Positions 44,847 through 54,702 of a stretch of 64,000 nt of DNA are shown in pieces. Position numbers and translations under genes: made by a program. Source of the stretch: Auricularia sp. M13 (lineage: Eukaryota > Basidiomycota > Agaricomycetes > Auriculariales > Auriculariaceae); the NCBI GenBank assembly GCA_037042915.1, contig CM073194.1, forward strand, positions 1,674,001 through 1,738,000, in the 5' to 3' direction. Each line of letters starts with the position of its first letter. Positions within the stretch are counted from its first letter, which is position 1. The notes below the pieces were generated by a model. It was not told where the DNA came from. It saw nothing but the letters and a program-made list of their open reading frames with translations, and did no database searches.

Positions 44847-46298
44847 ATGGCCGCCCTGTTAAGTCTGCTCGACGCCGAGGACGCGCAGCGCCGTGAGGCC
44901 GCGCTCGCGCTGCCGCACGCGTTCGACAAGTGCACGTACGAGTTGGGCCACATTCGCCAGGCCGTTTATCTCTGCTTAACCTGTGCACTACCTCGTGGCA
45001 TTTGCTCAGCATGCTCCATAGCCTGCCACACAGGTATGCGTCTATATGTGTCTTATAAACTGGCAGCTGAGTGCTCTAGACCATGAGCAAGTCGAGCTCT
45101 TCCCAAAACGCGATTTTCAATGTGACTGTCCGACAACAGCTCTGCCGCACCCGTGTTCGCTCGTCAAGGGACTAGACTTACCGCCCAACGCGTCAAATAC
45201 GTATGGCCAAAATTTCAGAAACCAATTTTGCCGTTGCGGCCTCCCATATGACGCCAAGACAGAGCGCGAGACTATGATTCAATGTCTAGCTTGCGAGGTC
45301 CGTTCATGCGTAATTAACCCAAGGCAGCTTGTCTTATTTTCTTCAAGGACTGGTTCCACGAGTCTTGCCTGAACCTGCGTGACCGTGTGCCGCTAGCGAC
45401 AGGCACGACTCCGCGCGAGGTGCTGCCAACAACGGAGGGCGACGATGATGCCCAGTCGGTTGCCTCAGACCCGGACCTCCCGCCCGCTTTGCTTGCGCGT
45501 GACGACTACGACGCGCTCATTTGCGGTGCCTGTGCGCGCGACATGCCGTTTCTCCAGCGCTACGCTGGTACGCCCAATTTCCTCCTCGTAGTCCGCCCCG
45601 ATGGTCCCGGTCCGTGGACAGTGCTTGGACGCGAAATTACCAGCAGTACCACTAGCAATGCAGCTGATCCAGATGCAACGGCATCCGCCTTGGCTGGCGC
45701 GGGAAATACGGCCAATGTCCACTCCAATGCGAAACGGCGTCTTGAAGACGATGACGAGGTCGCGTCCAGCACCAAGAAAGCTCGTCTCGACTCCGAGTCC
45801 ACCGCGGCGTCCTTGTCTGCTGTCGCTGACTCAAACGGTACCCCACCTGCGGCTCACTGCATAGCACCGAGAATATCCCCTTCCATCGCGGCTTTCTTTT
45901 CCGGCACTGCTACATCCACTTCTCCCTCCCCGACCTGTGCGGGCGACATCTTCCTCGTTGAACCCTGGCGATCCGTGCTGTGTACCTGCTCTTCCTGCGC
46001 CTCGCATTATCCACCCTACCTCGTTCAAGATGAATCCGAAACCACTTACTCGCCGCCGCCGGACCCCGACGTAGGGATGAGCCTGGAGGCACTCGGCCTT
46101 CGAGCGCTGGCGAGTGGCGCGCTGCCGCATGCCCAGGCTGTCGAGGGCGCCCGGCTTTTTGGAGTGCTCCGGGATGATCTGGCCAGTTTCTTGAGACCAT
46201 TTGCTGCGGAGGGACGCGAAGTGAGGGAGGAAGATGTGAGGAGCTTTTTCGAGAGGAAGAGGGAGGAGCTGAGGGCACATTTGGATGCCATGCGGTGA
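44847..46298 (+). CDS. UBR7: UBR7-type E3 ubiquitin ligase
   Basis: Predicted 451 residues; exons 44847-45033, 45080-45297, 45348-46298. A UBR box at about residues 29-80 (CTYELGHIRQAVYLCLTC, GICSACSIACHTDHE, FPKRDFQCDC) is followed by a PHD-type finger from about residue 113 (FCRCGLPYD, MIQCLACEDWFHESCL, LICGACARDM). This order is that of animal UBR7 and fission yeast Mlo2. Family knowledge: UBR7 is a nuclear histone-H2B-directed E3. A Ser/Thr-rich insert with a KKAR-type basic patch follows, then a C-terminal block EPWRSVLCTCSSC and a helical end. The PHD loop is long, as in the family. Confidence 0.9.
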
Positions 46299-47598
46299 AT
46301 TCTAGGCTTGAGTGGTTTTCTGGAAGCTACCGATTCCTTGGTCAAAACATAGTGTTGTGATATGCAGTTCGGGCCAGAAACACAATACTGGTCGACGAGA
46401 CCTATCGACAGGAAAAGCAAAGCAGCAGTCAACTTGAAGGTCTCAAAAGTCTGTGATGTTAAGGAGCCAGGACAAAGCATTGACGAAGGCAGGTGGTTAG
46501 CAGTAAGCTCCTAGTAGTCCGCTGAGAGTTGAGAACTGGGGACCCGGGAAATAAAGATCGAATAGCAGGCCAGTCGAAGAACCCTTGTTTGAACAAGCCG
46601 CTTGAGGTTGGCCACAGCAGAGAACATGACTGCACTGGTATGCAGTTGCACACACCAAGGTCATGTATAGCCTGGCCAGCCATCATGATGGTGGTACGAG
46701 CAAGAGTGCCATCGGAAGCGTAACCGCTGATTGTTTGGACACTGCTTGAATGTGACAGTTGGTGCCGAAGAGATTACCTCCGGCTGCAACTGTACAGCTA
46801 TGAATCAAGACAAGGAGAATCAAGACGGCTCGGAAACAGCATTTATATGCAGAGCAAAAGAGATACTATCTAATAGCTGCAAATGATTTTAACAAAATCG
46901 AACACTCGGACGTAACGGGTTGCACCAAAGACGAGGTTGCGTGCTCAGAGCAGATAATGAAAAATTTGTGGATGCAACCGGAATCGAACAAAGAACACCT
47001 TGAGCAACAGAGGAAAGGTAGTGCACAGTGCTAACCACTAGTCCATCGAGACACACCAAATAGCATGAGTTATTACATTTACGACCATGATAACTAAGTA
47101 TAATCATTAGTAATTAATCACCATATGATTACAACCTTCGCTAAGAATTTAATTGTAATCTGTAATGGTGTTTAATCGATTATAATGAGTATGTAATTGA
47201 ATGGGTTGGAGCCTTAATCTGACGGGTACCAGCGTCTTACTTGCTGTATTTTCGGCTTCACGAGGAAAGTGTACTATACTGTTATCTTTGGTACTGTTTC
47301 CAAACTGTTTCGAACTTCTCAATCGAATGGCACATCAATCGTACCAAGGGTATCAAATAAAAAGGTGCTGAACGAATGCCAGCATTGCGAAGTCTTTGGT
47401 GAAGTGGATAAGTCTTTCATTATCGCCCCTTATATCGCAGTGTTCAATCTTTCTTAGTCCGCGAATCCGAGGAATGTGATACTGGACAACGCGGGATCGG
47501 AAGCGGCGGGCGTCAGGGAAGAGTCGGGCGATGACGGAGTGGGCGCTTATCTTGGAAAGATTTGGCTTCCCGGTGTGCAAGCTTGCCTTCCGCTCGTC
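46299..47598. other. AT-richer intergenic region
   Basis: About 1.3 kb without a gene. It holds a tRNA-like segment (46970-47057) and, at about 47060-47220, an AT-rich stretch dense in taatca/ttaat words. It resembles decayed repeat DNA. Confidence 0.5.
46970..47057 (-). repeat. tRNA-like segment, possible SINE head
   Basis: On the minus strand an A-box-like ggactagtggttagcac is followed about 40 bases later by a B-box-like gttcgattcc, the internal promoter layout of a tRNA. The arms do not pair into a good cloverleaf: the acceptor ends and the T stem fail. A tRNA-derived SINE or tRNA pseudogene is more likely than a working tRNA. Confidence 0.35.
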
Positions 47599-49862
47599 AT
47601 GTCGCTCGTCGCCCGCAGAGCGCTCGCGCTCGCCCCGCGCGCCCTGCCGCGCATAACGCGCCCGCAGTACCGTCTATTGGCAACGGCAACGGCAACGGCA
47701 GCGCCGGCACCCGTACGCGTCCAGCTCCTGAGTATCCTGTGCTCATTTGATTAATATTATTATTCTGCAGAACGGCAACGGCAACGGCAACGGACGCTCG
47801 CGCTGGCGGTCGTTCCTGCAGAACCTGGGCCGGCTGACGCTGCTGAGCATCGCCGGCGCCGGCGGGACGCTGTACTACCTCGCGCAGAAGGACCGGCACC
47901 CCGGCGCGCAGCTGCCCTTCGACCCGAGCAAGAAGACCGTCGTCGTCCTCGGCAGCGGCTGGGGCGCGACCTCGTTCCTCAAGACGCTCGACACCGACGA
48001 GTACAACGTCGTCGTCGTCTCGCCCCACAATTACTTCCTCTTCACGCCGCTGCTGCCGTCCTGCGCCGTCGGCACCGTCTCCCTGCGCTCCATCATACAG
48101 CCCATCCGCTACGTGACACGCTTCAAGAAACGCCAGGTTATGGTCATTGAAGCGGAGGCCAAGGAGGTCGACGTGAGTGCTCGAACGAGTTTCGCTGCTA
48201 TGAGCCTGACAATTGCACTTTAGCCGGTCAAGAAGACGGTGACATTTCAGGGTAAGCGCGCCGCACATACCCTGCGTTCGTGCTCACACGCTGCCAGACA
48301 CCTCCGTGATTAAGGGAGAAGTTGAGTCCACGTCGCTGCCGTACGACTATCTTGTCTTCGCCGTCGGCGCCGAAACCCAAACGTTCGGCATTCCGGGCGT
48401 CCGCGAGAACGCATGCTTCATGAAGGAGCTGCATGACGCCGAGCGCTTCCGCGAGAGCATGATGGATTGTGCGTTCTCTTCACCCCCGTGTTGCATTGGC
48501 TGAACCCGCGCAGGCATCGAAACCGCTGCGTTCCCCGGTCAGAGCGACGCCGAAATCGACAGACTGCTGCACATGGTCGTCGTCGGCGGCGGGCCCACAG
48601 GTGTCGAGCTCAGCGGCGAGCTGCATGATTTCCTCGTCGACGACTTGAAATATTGGTACCCCGGTGAGTCGCGGTCGCGTCCTGTCCCGCCGTAGGTGTG
48701 CTGAACTCGATGTGGTAGAACTGGCCAGTAGACTGCGTATCACGCTCATCGAGGCGCTACCCACCGTGCTGCCCATGTTCTCCAAACAGGTTAGAAGCGG
48801 CCACCGTCCCGGTGCACAGCGACTGACGCAGCGACGCAGCTGATCTCGTACACCGAGTCGACGTTCAAGGAGAACAAGATCGACATCCTGACCAAGACGA
48901 TGGTCAAGGAGATCAAGCCGCATGCTGTGGTCGTGCAGAAGGAGGACAAGACGCTGGCCGAGCTGCCCTTTGGCGTCCTCGTGTGGGCTGGCGTGCGTAT
49001 CTCCTCCCATCCCCCTTTCCCATCCCTCCTCCCCACACTCCCATGCCCCCTTCCTCCTCCCTCTGCCTCGCGGAAAACGCTAACTTCCCGCGCATACCAC
49101 AGGGCAACGCCGCGCGCCCGATCACCAAAGCGCTGATGGCGTCGCTCGGCGCGGCGCAGGCGGGCAAGCGCGCGCTGGCGGTGGACGACCACCTGCGCGT
49201 GCTGGGGTCGGACGGGTCGCTCTTCGCGCTGGGCGACTGCTCGCAGACGAGCTACGCGCCGACGGCGCAGGTCGCGAGCCAGCAGGGCGCGTACCTCGCG
49301 CGCATGTTTGAGCAGATGGCGAAGAAGGACGCGCTGGAGCGCGATTTGCAGGTCTTGAGGGCTGCGGGGGGTGAGGAGGTTGAGGGGGATGTTGCGAAGG
49401 TGCGTCTGGTGTGGCTGAGTGGCTGGAGCTGATATTGGGCGGGGACTTTTGAAGGTGCAGGCGTCGTTGGAGCGCGCGGGGCGCTTTGCGCCGTTCCATT
49501 ACTCGCACCAGGGCTCGCTGGCGTACATCGGCTCGGACCGCGCGATCGCGGACCTGCCCATCTTCGGCTCGGGAAACGTGCGTCTGCGCTCGCTCTGACC
49601 TGCTGTGCACCGCGCTGACGGTGAGAATGCGATGTTTTTATTTTTATTTCAGCTGGCGACGGGCGGCGTCGCGACGTACCTGTTCTGGCGCAGCGCGTAC
49701 ATCAGCACGCTCTTCTCGCTGCGCAACCGCGTGCTCGTCGCGACCGACTGGCTGGCTACGAAGTTGTTTGGACGGTACGTTCTCCGTTTCCCTCTCCTCT
49801 CTTTACTCCCTCTGCCTGTTGCTGACTGCGATGGCTGCGACAGGGACGTGAGTCGCGAATGA
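47599..49862 (+). CDS. Alternative (type II) NADH:ubiquinone oxidoreductase
   Basis: Predicted 549-residue mitochondrial flavoenzyme that passes electrons from NADH to ubiquinone without pumping protons. Exons 47599-47712, 47771-48172, 48224-48251, 48298-48468, 48514-48663, 48719-48789, 48840-48992, 49103-49399, 49455-49577, 49653-49774, 49844-49862. The Arg/Ala-rich start ([18 protein letters not shown]) is a targeting peptide. A hydrophobic helix [15 protein letters not shown] before the catalytic part suggests an inner-membrane anchor, as in external (NDE) forms. Two dinucleotide loops are present: [14 protein letters not shown] for FAD and [16 protein letters not shown] for [13 protein letters not shown] and [12 protein letters not shown] complete the quinone/FAD side, and the protein ends in a family-typical amphipathic C-terminus. 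The (acggca) repeat is split by intron 1. Confidence 0.92.
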
Positions 49863-50627
49863 ACGATCCAACCGTTCTACGTGCCTGCCGCGCTACTGTA
49901 TATGATGATTAGAACACCGGACCTCTTGAGTCTGGACACCGGACACCCACCCATAGACGATAGACTGCCCGACCCACCGACGCTCTTTGATCGTTCCTTC
50001 ACTGCATCGTTTTTTTCCATCTCGCTTGCTTGCTTTCTCGCGATGAACCATAGACTATTCGTACCGCGCCTCCAGTTGTTATCCCGTACAGTATCTCGAA
50101 TGCCTGCATGGTTTTCCTTCATTCTATCTGGCCGAGCTGCCTGTTGCGACGGTCCCTGGCTGCCCAGCGGCCAGTTTACCCTGACGAAGTTGCATTTTCG
50201 CAAAGCCTAGAGGTGTTCGCTTTACTGTCGGCTCAACCTGGCGACGTGGAGGTCAGGCTGGCGAGGTGGAGGGAAGAGGGAAAGAGGTAAATCGATGACA
50301 TGGCACGTCACGGTGGATTAGTGAACTGATTCTGAAGATCTTCGCTGGGTCTGGGTGACCTGGCTGGACTCTGATGCCGCGCTGGACGACTTTGCTTTGA
50401 TATGCGGTACCGATCATTGGAAGAGCTTGGGAAGGGTATGTCAATGTCTGGGTTCATTGATATGATGATAATCGTAAGGCTCTTCAAATTTCCTGGCCCG
50501 CTGAGGTATTGAAACTATTGGAAAGAAAGATTCGGAGAGCTTTGTACTTGTTTGTGGGGAGTTGCCCTCAGCTCCCGCCTCCCCTGCTCTCCAGTTTCCG
50601 ACCGGCGTCTTCGCTTGCCTGCACGCA
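49863..50627. other. Intergenic, nothing seen
   Basis: 3' flank of the NADH dehydrogenase gene and promoter of the next F-box gene. A short duplicated promoter segment near 50478-50520 (taaggctcttcaa ... gaggtattgaaa) recurs before the gene at 52800. Confidence 0.5.
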
Positions 50628-52427
50628 ATGGCCGCGCTGGAACTAGATCTTCAATCTCGGCTGGAGATATGGACACGGCGCGCCGTGAAACGGATGATGT
50701 GCGCAGCGACAGCCAGCCAGGGTGCCTGCATTGACGTCGGCGAATGTCTATCGAAACTCACCTCCGTACTGAACGCGCGTCGAGGATGTGGGTGTGGCCT
50801 ACTCTCCAACGCCCCACGCGCCGTTATCTCCGGCATCTGCGCCCATTTGTCGCTGTGGGAGATCATGCAGTTATCCCTGACATCTCGAGGAATGCGCGCA
50901 ACGCTTCTCGCCATTCCAGAGGTCTGGAGCACCTTATGCCTTCCAGCACATGAGCGAGGTTGGGACCCTGTGTTAATCAGCTCTGATCAGCTCGCACCGT
51001 TCCTTGCTCGCAGCGCGCCGGCGGCCCTCGACCTCAGACTAGACCTTATGCCGTACCTACTCCCAGAGCAAGCTCCCATTCTTGCGTCTCATATCAACCG
51101 TACGACTAGGCTCCGTATCACCCTTTACAGCGATACATCGGAAGACAATACCACGTTCTGGACGCCTCTGTTTCGGGACGGTCTTTCCGAATCAGCGCCC
51201 CTGCTCACGACATTAGAGATAGAGTCCGGCGTCATGGAAACGGCCGAGGTGGTCTATCCTAGAAGGCGGTCTGCTCGCGTGAGAATCTCCCATCCTCTGT
51301 TCTCTGGATTTGCTCCCCGCCTTCGGACGTGTCGGCTGACCAACATTTCTCTCCCACCCAATGCTCTCTGCCGCGCTTTGCGAAACGTGACGAGGTTCGC
51401 GTACACGCCCCGAGGATATCTTGAACTCAGAGATCTCGCTCGTATCCTCGCTATAATGCCGCAGCTCGAAAGTCTGCAGCTCAATGCTTTTTTCGGTGCG
51501 CCCAGCGGAAATTCCGAGCCAACGGCCGCATTCCCACTCGCTTCATCCCTGCGAGAGTTAATGCTGCACATGTCTTTTCGCCATATCGATTTGGCCGCTG
51601 TGGGTCGTGTGGTCCCATTGGGTCAGCTTCGAGAACTACGCATAGAAACGGACCAAAGCGCACCGTTCCATGCCATTGCCGAAGCGTATCCGGGCATCGA
51701 CAGTCTGTGTTTGCTGATACGACAGGGGTGCCCGACTGGTTGCCTGACGTCCCGGGCAGGCGGCGTCGCAACCGACATCACATTCAACTGGGGACTGGGA
51801 CTAGCCCGCACCGCTCGTCTTGCGGATTTCTGCACACCCTATCCCAATCTCACATGCCTCGAGATACACGAGTTCTTCTGGAACCACGACACCTTCGGAC
51901 CGCCGCCCGCTCTTCCGAACCTCACCATCCTGTGCGTGCATCTGGCACGGCGGACTGATTATTCGGCGCAATGGCCCTTGCAAAAAAGTCTCAAGTTGCA
52001 GTGGTGGCATACATGGGAGGCGCTGGGTATCGTCCCAGATCAAGACGAGCCGGTATGGAGCCTCCCTGCGCTCCGAGAAGTTCATGTTACTGCAGCATGG
52101 GGAGCCGATCTCGACGCAGAGGTGCAGGCAATCTGCGAATCGCAGAGTCTGCCGATGGGTATCCGCGGGACGCCTATGAGCGTCTCGCTACGCGACGTGG
52201 CATGCTGGGTGCGCGATGGAATGGCCTTCAAAGCTGCAAAGCTCGAAGTCATTGGACTCTCGGGCCTACAGGCTATTGATTTCGATTTCGCGGTGGCGTG
52301 GGAGGAACTGATGGCCCTCACCATGTCCGTGCAAATGACGGAGACGCCTGGCAGGCCTTTCTGTTTGGCTACTGGGCCGCGGGGATATCACGAACATTCT
52401 CTGTCTACCCGCTGGTCGTCAGATTAG
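50628..52427 (+). CDS. F-box protein, tandem copy 1
   Basis: Intronless, 599 residues from the ATG at 50628. It starts MAALELDLQSRLEIWTRRAV; an F-box-like segment at about residues 61-102 reads NAPRAVISGICAHLSLWEIM and TLLAIPEVW. Irregular leucine-rich repeats fill the rest, with the family's C-terminal VACWVRDGMAF ... LSGLQAIDFD block. It is nearly collinear with the gene at 52800-54587 and shares whole stretches such as FCTPYPNLTCLEIHEFFWNH. Probably an SCF adaptor; substrate unknown. Confidence 0.8.
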   Translation: MAALELDLQSRLEIWTRRAVKRMMCAATASQGACIDVGECLSKLTSVLNARRGCGCGLLSNAPRAVISGICAHLSLWEIMQLSLTSRGMRATLLAIPEVWSTLCLPAHERGWDPVLISSDQLAPFLARSAPAALDLRLDLMPYLLPEQAPILASHINRTTRLRITLYSDTSEDNTTFWTPLFRDGLSESAPLLTTLEIESGVMETAEVVYPRRRSARVRISHPLFSGFAPRLRTCRLTNISLPPNALCRALRNVTRFAYTPRGYLELRDLARILAIMPQLESLQLNAFFGAPSGNSEPTAAFPLASSLRELMLHMSFRHIDLAAVGRVVPLGQLRELRIETDQSAPFHAIAEAYPGIDSLCLLIRQGCPTGCLTSRAGGVATDITFNWGLGLARTARLADFCTPYPNLTCLEIHEFFWNHDTFGPPPALPNLTILCVHLARRTDYSAQWPLQKSLKLQWWHTWEALGIVPDQDEPVWSLPALREVHVTAAWGADLDAEVQAICESQSLPMGIRGTPMSVSLRDVACWVRDGMAFKAAKLEVIGLSGLQAIDFDFAVAWEELMALTMSVQMTETPGRPFCLATGPRGYHEHSLSTRWSSD

Positions 52428-52708
52428 TAAATGACAGGCTTGAGTAAAACACGTGCAAATGTTGCGCTTACATTGCATACTGACTGCAATTCGTTGTCCA
52501 GATACCACTATGACCAGATCCCTGGCAGGGCGTTCCATTCCAGCCGAACAGTTCCCCCTGCTGGTGTTTCACGGGTGACGTATCATTTAGCTCTGTCCAC
52601 GATGAGTGTTCTTCATCTATGAAGCCCCTGTTCAAGTGCTGCCGATCTGTCCTCTGCGCAAGCATTGCTAATTCTGATGAGCGTAAGGCCCTTCAATGCC
52701 CGCTAAGG

Positions 52709-52716
52709 TATTAAAA
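52709..52716 (+). promoter_or_regulatory. TATA-like element of tandem copy 2
   Basis: tattaaaa about 84 bases before the ATG at 52800, inside the duplicated promoter block shared with tandem copy 1. Confidence 0.35.
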
Positions 52717-52799
52717 GAGCGCTTTGTGCTTGTTTATAGTCAGTTTCCCCCTTCCGCCCGCTCTGCAGTTTTCGGGTGCCGTCCTCGTCTCTATACGCG

Positions 52800-54587
52800 A
52801 TGTCCGTACTGGCGACAGATCTTCAATCCCGGTTGGAGACATGGACTCGGCGCGCCGTGAACTTGTTGGCGCACACACCGACTGCCGGTCCTGCGTGTGC
52901 GGGCGCTGGCATCGCCGAATACCTATCGCACCTATCATCCGTCCTAGAAACGTGTCGATTAACTGCGGGTTGCCCGCTCACCAACCTCCCAAGCACCATT
53001 ATCTCCGGCATTTGCTCCCATATGTCGCTGTGGGACATCATGCAACTGTCCCTGACGTCCCGTGGCATGCACGCGGCCCTTCTCGCCATTCCAGAAGTCT
53101 GGAGCAGTGTGGGCCTTCCATCACACGAGCGATACTGGACAGAGCCAGTGCTTATCGGCTCTCATGAGCTTGCGCCATTCCTTGCTCGCAGCGCGCCGGC
53201 GGCCCTTGACCTCAGATTACACCTTGTGCCGTACCTACTCCCGCAGCAAGCTCACATTCTGGCGTCCCATATGTATCGCACGACTAGGCTCCGTATCGGT
53301 CTTTTCACCCACAGGGGACAGGACATATACAGCTGCTGGGCGCCTCTTTTCCAGGAGGGTCTCTCCGAACCGGCACCGCAGCTCACGACACTAGAGCTGT
53401 CCAACATGGTCCTATATTCTGACGTGATCTATCCCGGGGGGTTCTCTGATGCCGTGGTATTTCCCTATCCTCTGTTTTCTGGACTAGCTCCCCGCCTTCG
53501 GACGTTTCGGCTATCTCAGATCCTTCTCCCACCCCACGCGCTCTGCCGCGCTTTGGCGAACGTGACAACGTTCTCGTACGACCGCCCAGGAGTTGTAAAA
53601 TTGAGTGATCTCGCTCACATATTTACGGTAATGCCGCAGCTCGAAACTCTGCAGGTCACTGGTACTTTCTTCGAGCCTAGCGGAGATCCCGTGCCAACGG
53701 AGATTCCACTCGCTTCATCTCTGCGAGGATTAATGCTCTCTTTTGTTAATTTTGACTTGACCACCGTAGGTCGCATGGTGCCGTTGCGTCAGCTTCGAGA
53801 GCTTCGCATGGAAATGTGCGAAATCGACCCGTTCCATGCCGTCGCCGAGACGTACCCGGCCATCGACAGTCTGTGTCTGCTGATGCAAAACGGACGGCCA
53901 GATGGCTGTCTCACGTCCCGAGCAGACGGCGGCGTGCTAGAAATCACATTCAGCTGGGGAGGAGCCCACAACACTCGTTTTGCGGATTTCTGCACGCCGT
54001 ATCCCAATCTCACATGCCTCGAGATACACGAGTTCTTCTGGAACCACGATACCTTCGGACCGCCGCCCGCTCTTCCGAATCTCACCATCCTTTGCATGCA
54101 TCTGGCACGGCGGACTGACTATTCGGCGCATTGGCCTTCGGAGGCCGGGCTTACATGGTGGCATGCATGGCAGGCGCCAGGTATCCTCCCCGATGCAGAC
54201 GGGCTGATATGGAACCTTCCTGCGCTCAGGGAGGTTCATGTTACTGCAGCATGGGGAGCCGATGTCGACGCAGAGGTGCAGGCGATCTGTGAATCGCACT
54301 GCCTGCCAATGGGTAGCCGTGGGACGCCTATGAGCGTCTCGCTGCGCGATGTGGCGAGCTGGGTGCGAGGCGGGATGGTCTTTGATGCTGCAAAGCTCGA
54401 CGTCATCGGGCTCTCTGGCGTCCAGGCGATCGATATCGATTTTGCGGCGGCGTGGGAGGAACTTATGGCTCTGTCCATGTCTGTGGAAATGACGGAGACG
54501 CCTGGCAGGCCGTTCTGTTTGGCTACTGGGCCGCGGGGATATCACGAACATCCTCTGACTACCGTTTGGCAAACGAGTGTATCGTAA
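52800..54587 (+). CDS. F-box protein, tandem copy 2
   Basis: Intronless, 595 residues. MSVLATDLQSRLETWTRRAV at the start; F-box-like segment at about residues 62-104 (LPSTIISGICSHMSLWDIM, LLAIPEVWSS). The body and end match tandem copy 1, including SCFW/HETPGRPFC-type C-terminal sequence (METETPGRPFCLATGPRGYH region). The 372-bp spacer plus promoter similarity point to a recent tandem duplication of a whole gene with its promoter. Differences concentrate in the middle LRR-like part, as expected if that part binds varying targets. Confidence 0.8.
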   Translation: MSVLATDLQSRLETWTRRAVNLLAHTPTAGPACAGAGIAEYLSHLSSVLETCRLTAGCPLTNLPSTIISGICSHMSLWDIMQLSLTSRGMHAALLAIPEVWSSVGLPSHERYWTEPVLIGSHELAPFLARSAPAALDLRLHLVPYLLPQQAHILASHMYRTTRLRIGLFTHRGQDIYSCWAPLFQEGLSEPAPQLTTLELSNMVLYSDVIYPGGFSDAVVFPYPLFSGLAPRLRTFRLSQILLPPHALCRALANVTTFSYDRPGVVKLSDLAHIFTVMPQLETLQVTGTFFEPSGDPVPTEIPLASSLRGLMLSFVNFDLTTVGRMVPLRQLRELRMEMCEIDPFHAVAETYPAIDSLCLLMQNGRPDGCLTSRADGGVLEITFSWGGAHNTRFADFCTPYPNLTCLEIHEFFWNHDTFGPPPALPNLTILCMHLARRTDYSAHWPSEAGLTWWHAWQAPGILPDADGLIWNLPALREVHVTAAWGADVDAEVQAICESHCLPMGSRGTPMSVSLRDVASWVRGGMVFDAAKLDVIGLSGVQAIDIDFAAAWEELMALSMSVEMTETPGRPFCLATGPRGYHEHPLTTVWQTSVS

Positions 54588-54702
54588 TAGTACAACCTTC
54601 TCGCAAGTACAAACAACAAACATGCGAACCCATGATAATGATAAAGATACTGTACACTGACTGGCGCACGCTCTACTGCATCTGTGAATGACCTCGCCCA
54701 AA

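Noticed and set aside
46970-47057. Functional tRNA gene
   Set aside because: A and B boxes are present, but acceptor and T stems do not pair.
10465-54587. F-box genes, NEDD8 E1 subunit and UBR7 as a functional ubiquitin gene cluster
   Set aside because: NEDD8 E1 and UBR7 are conserved housekeeping genes, and the F-box set looks like ordinary local duplication. Nothing in the sequence links them.
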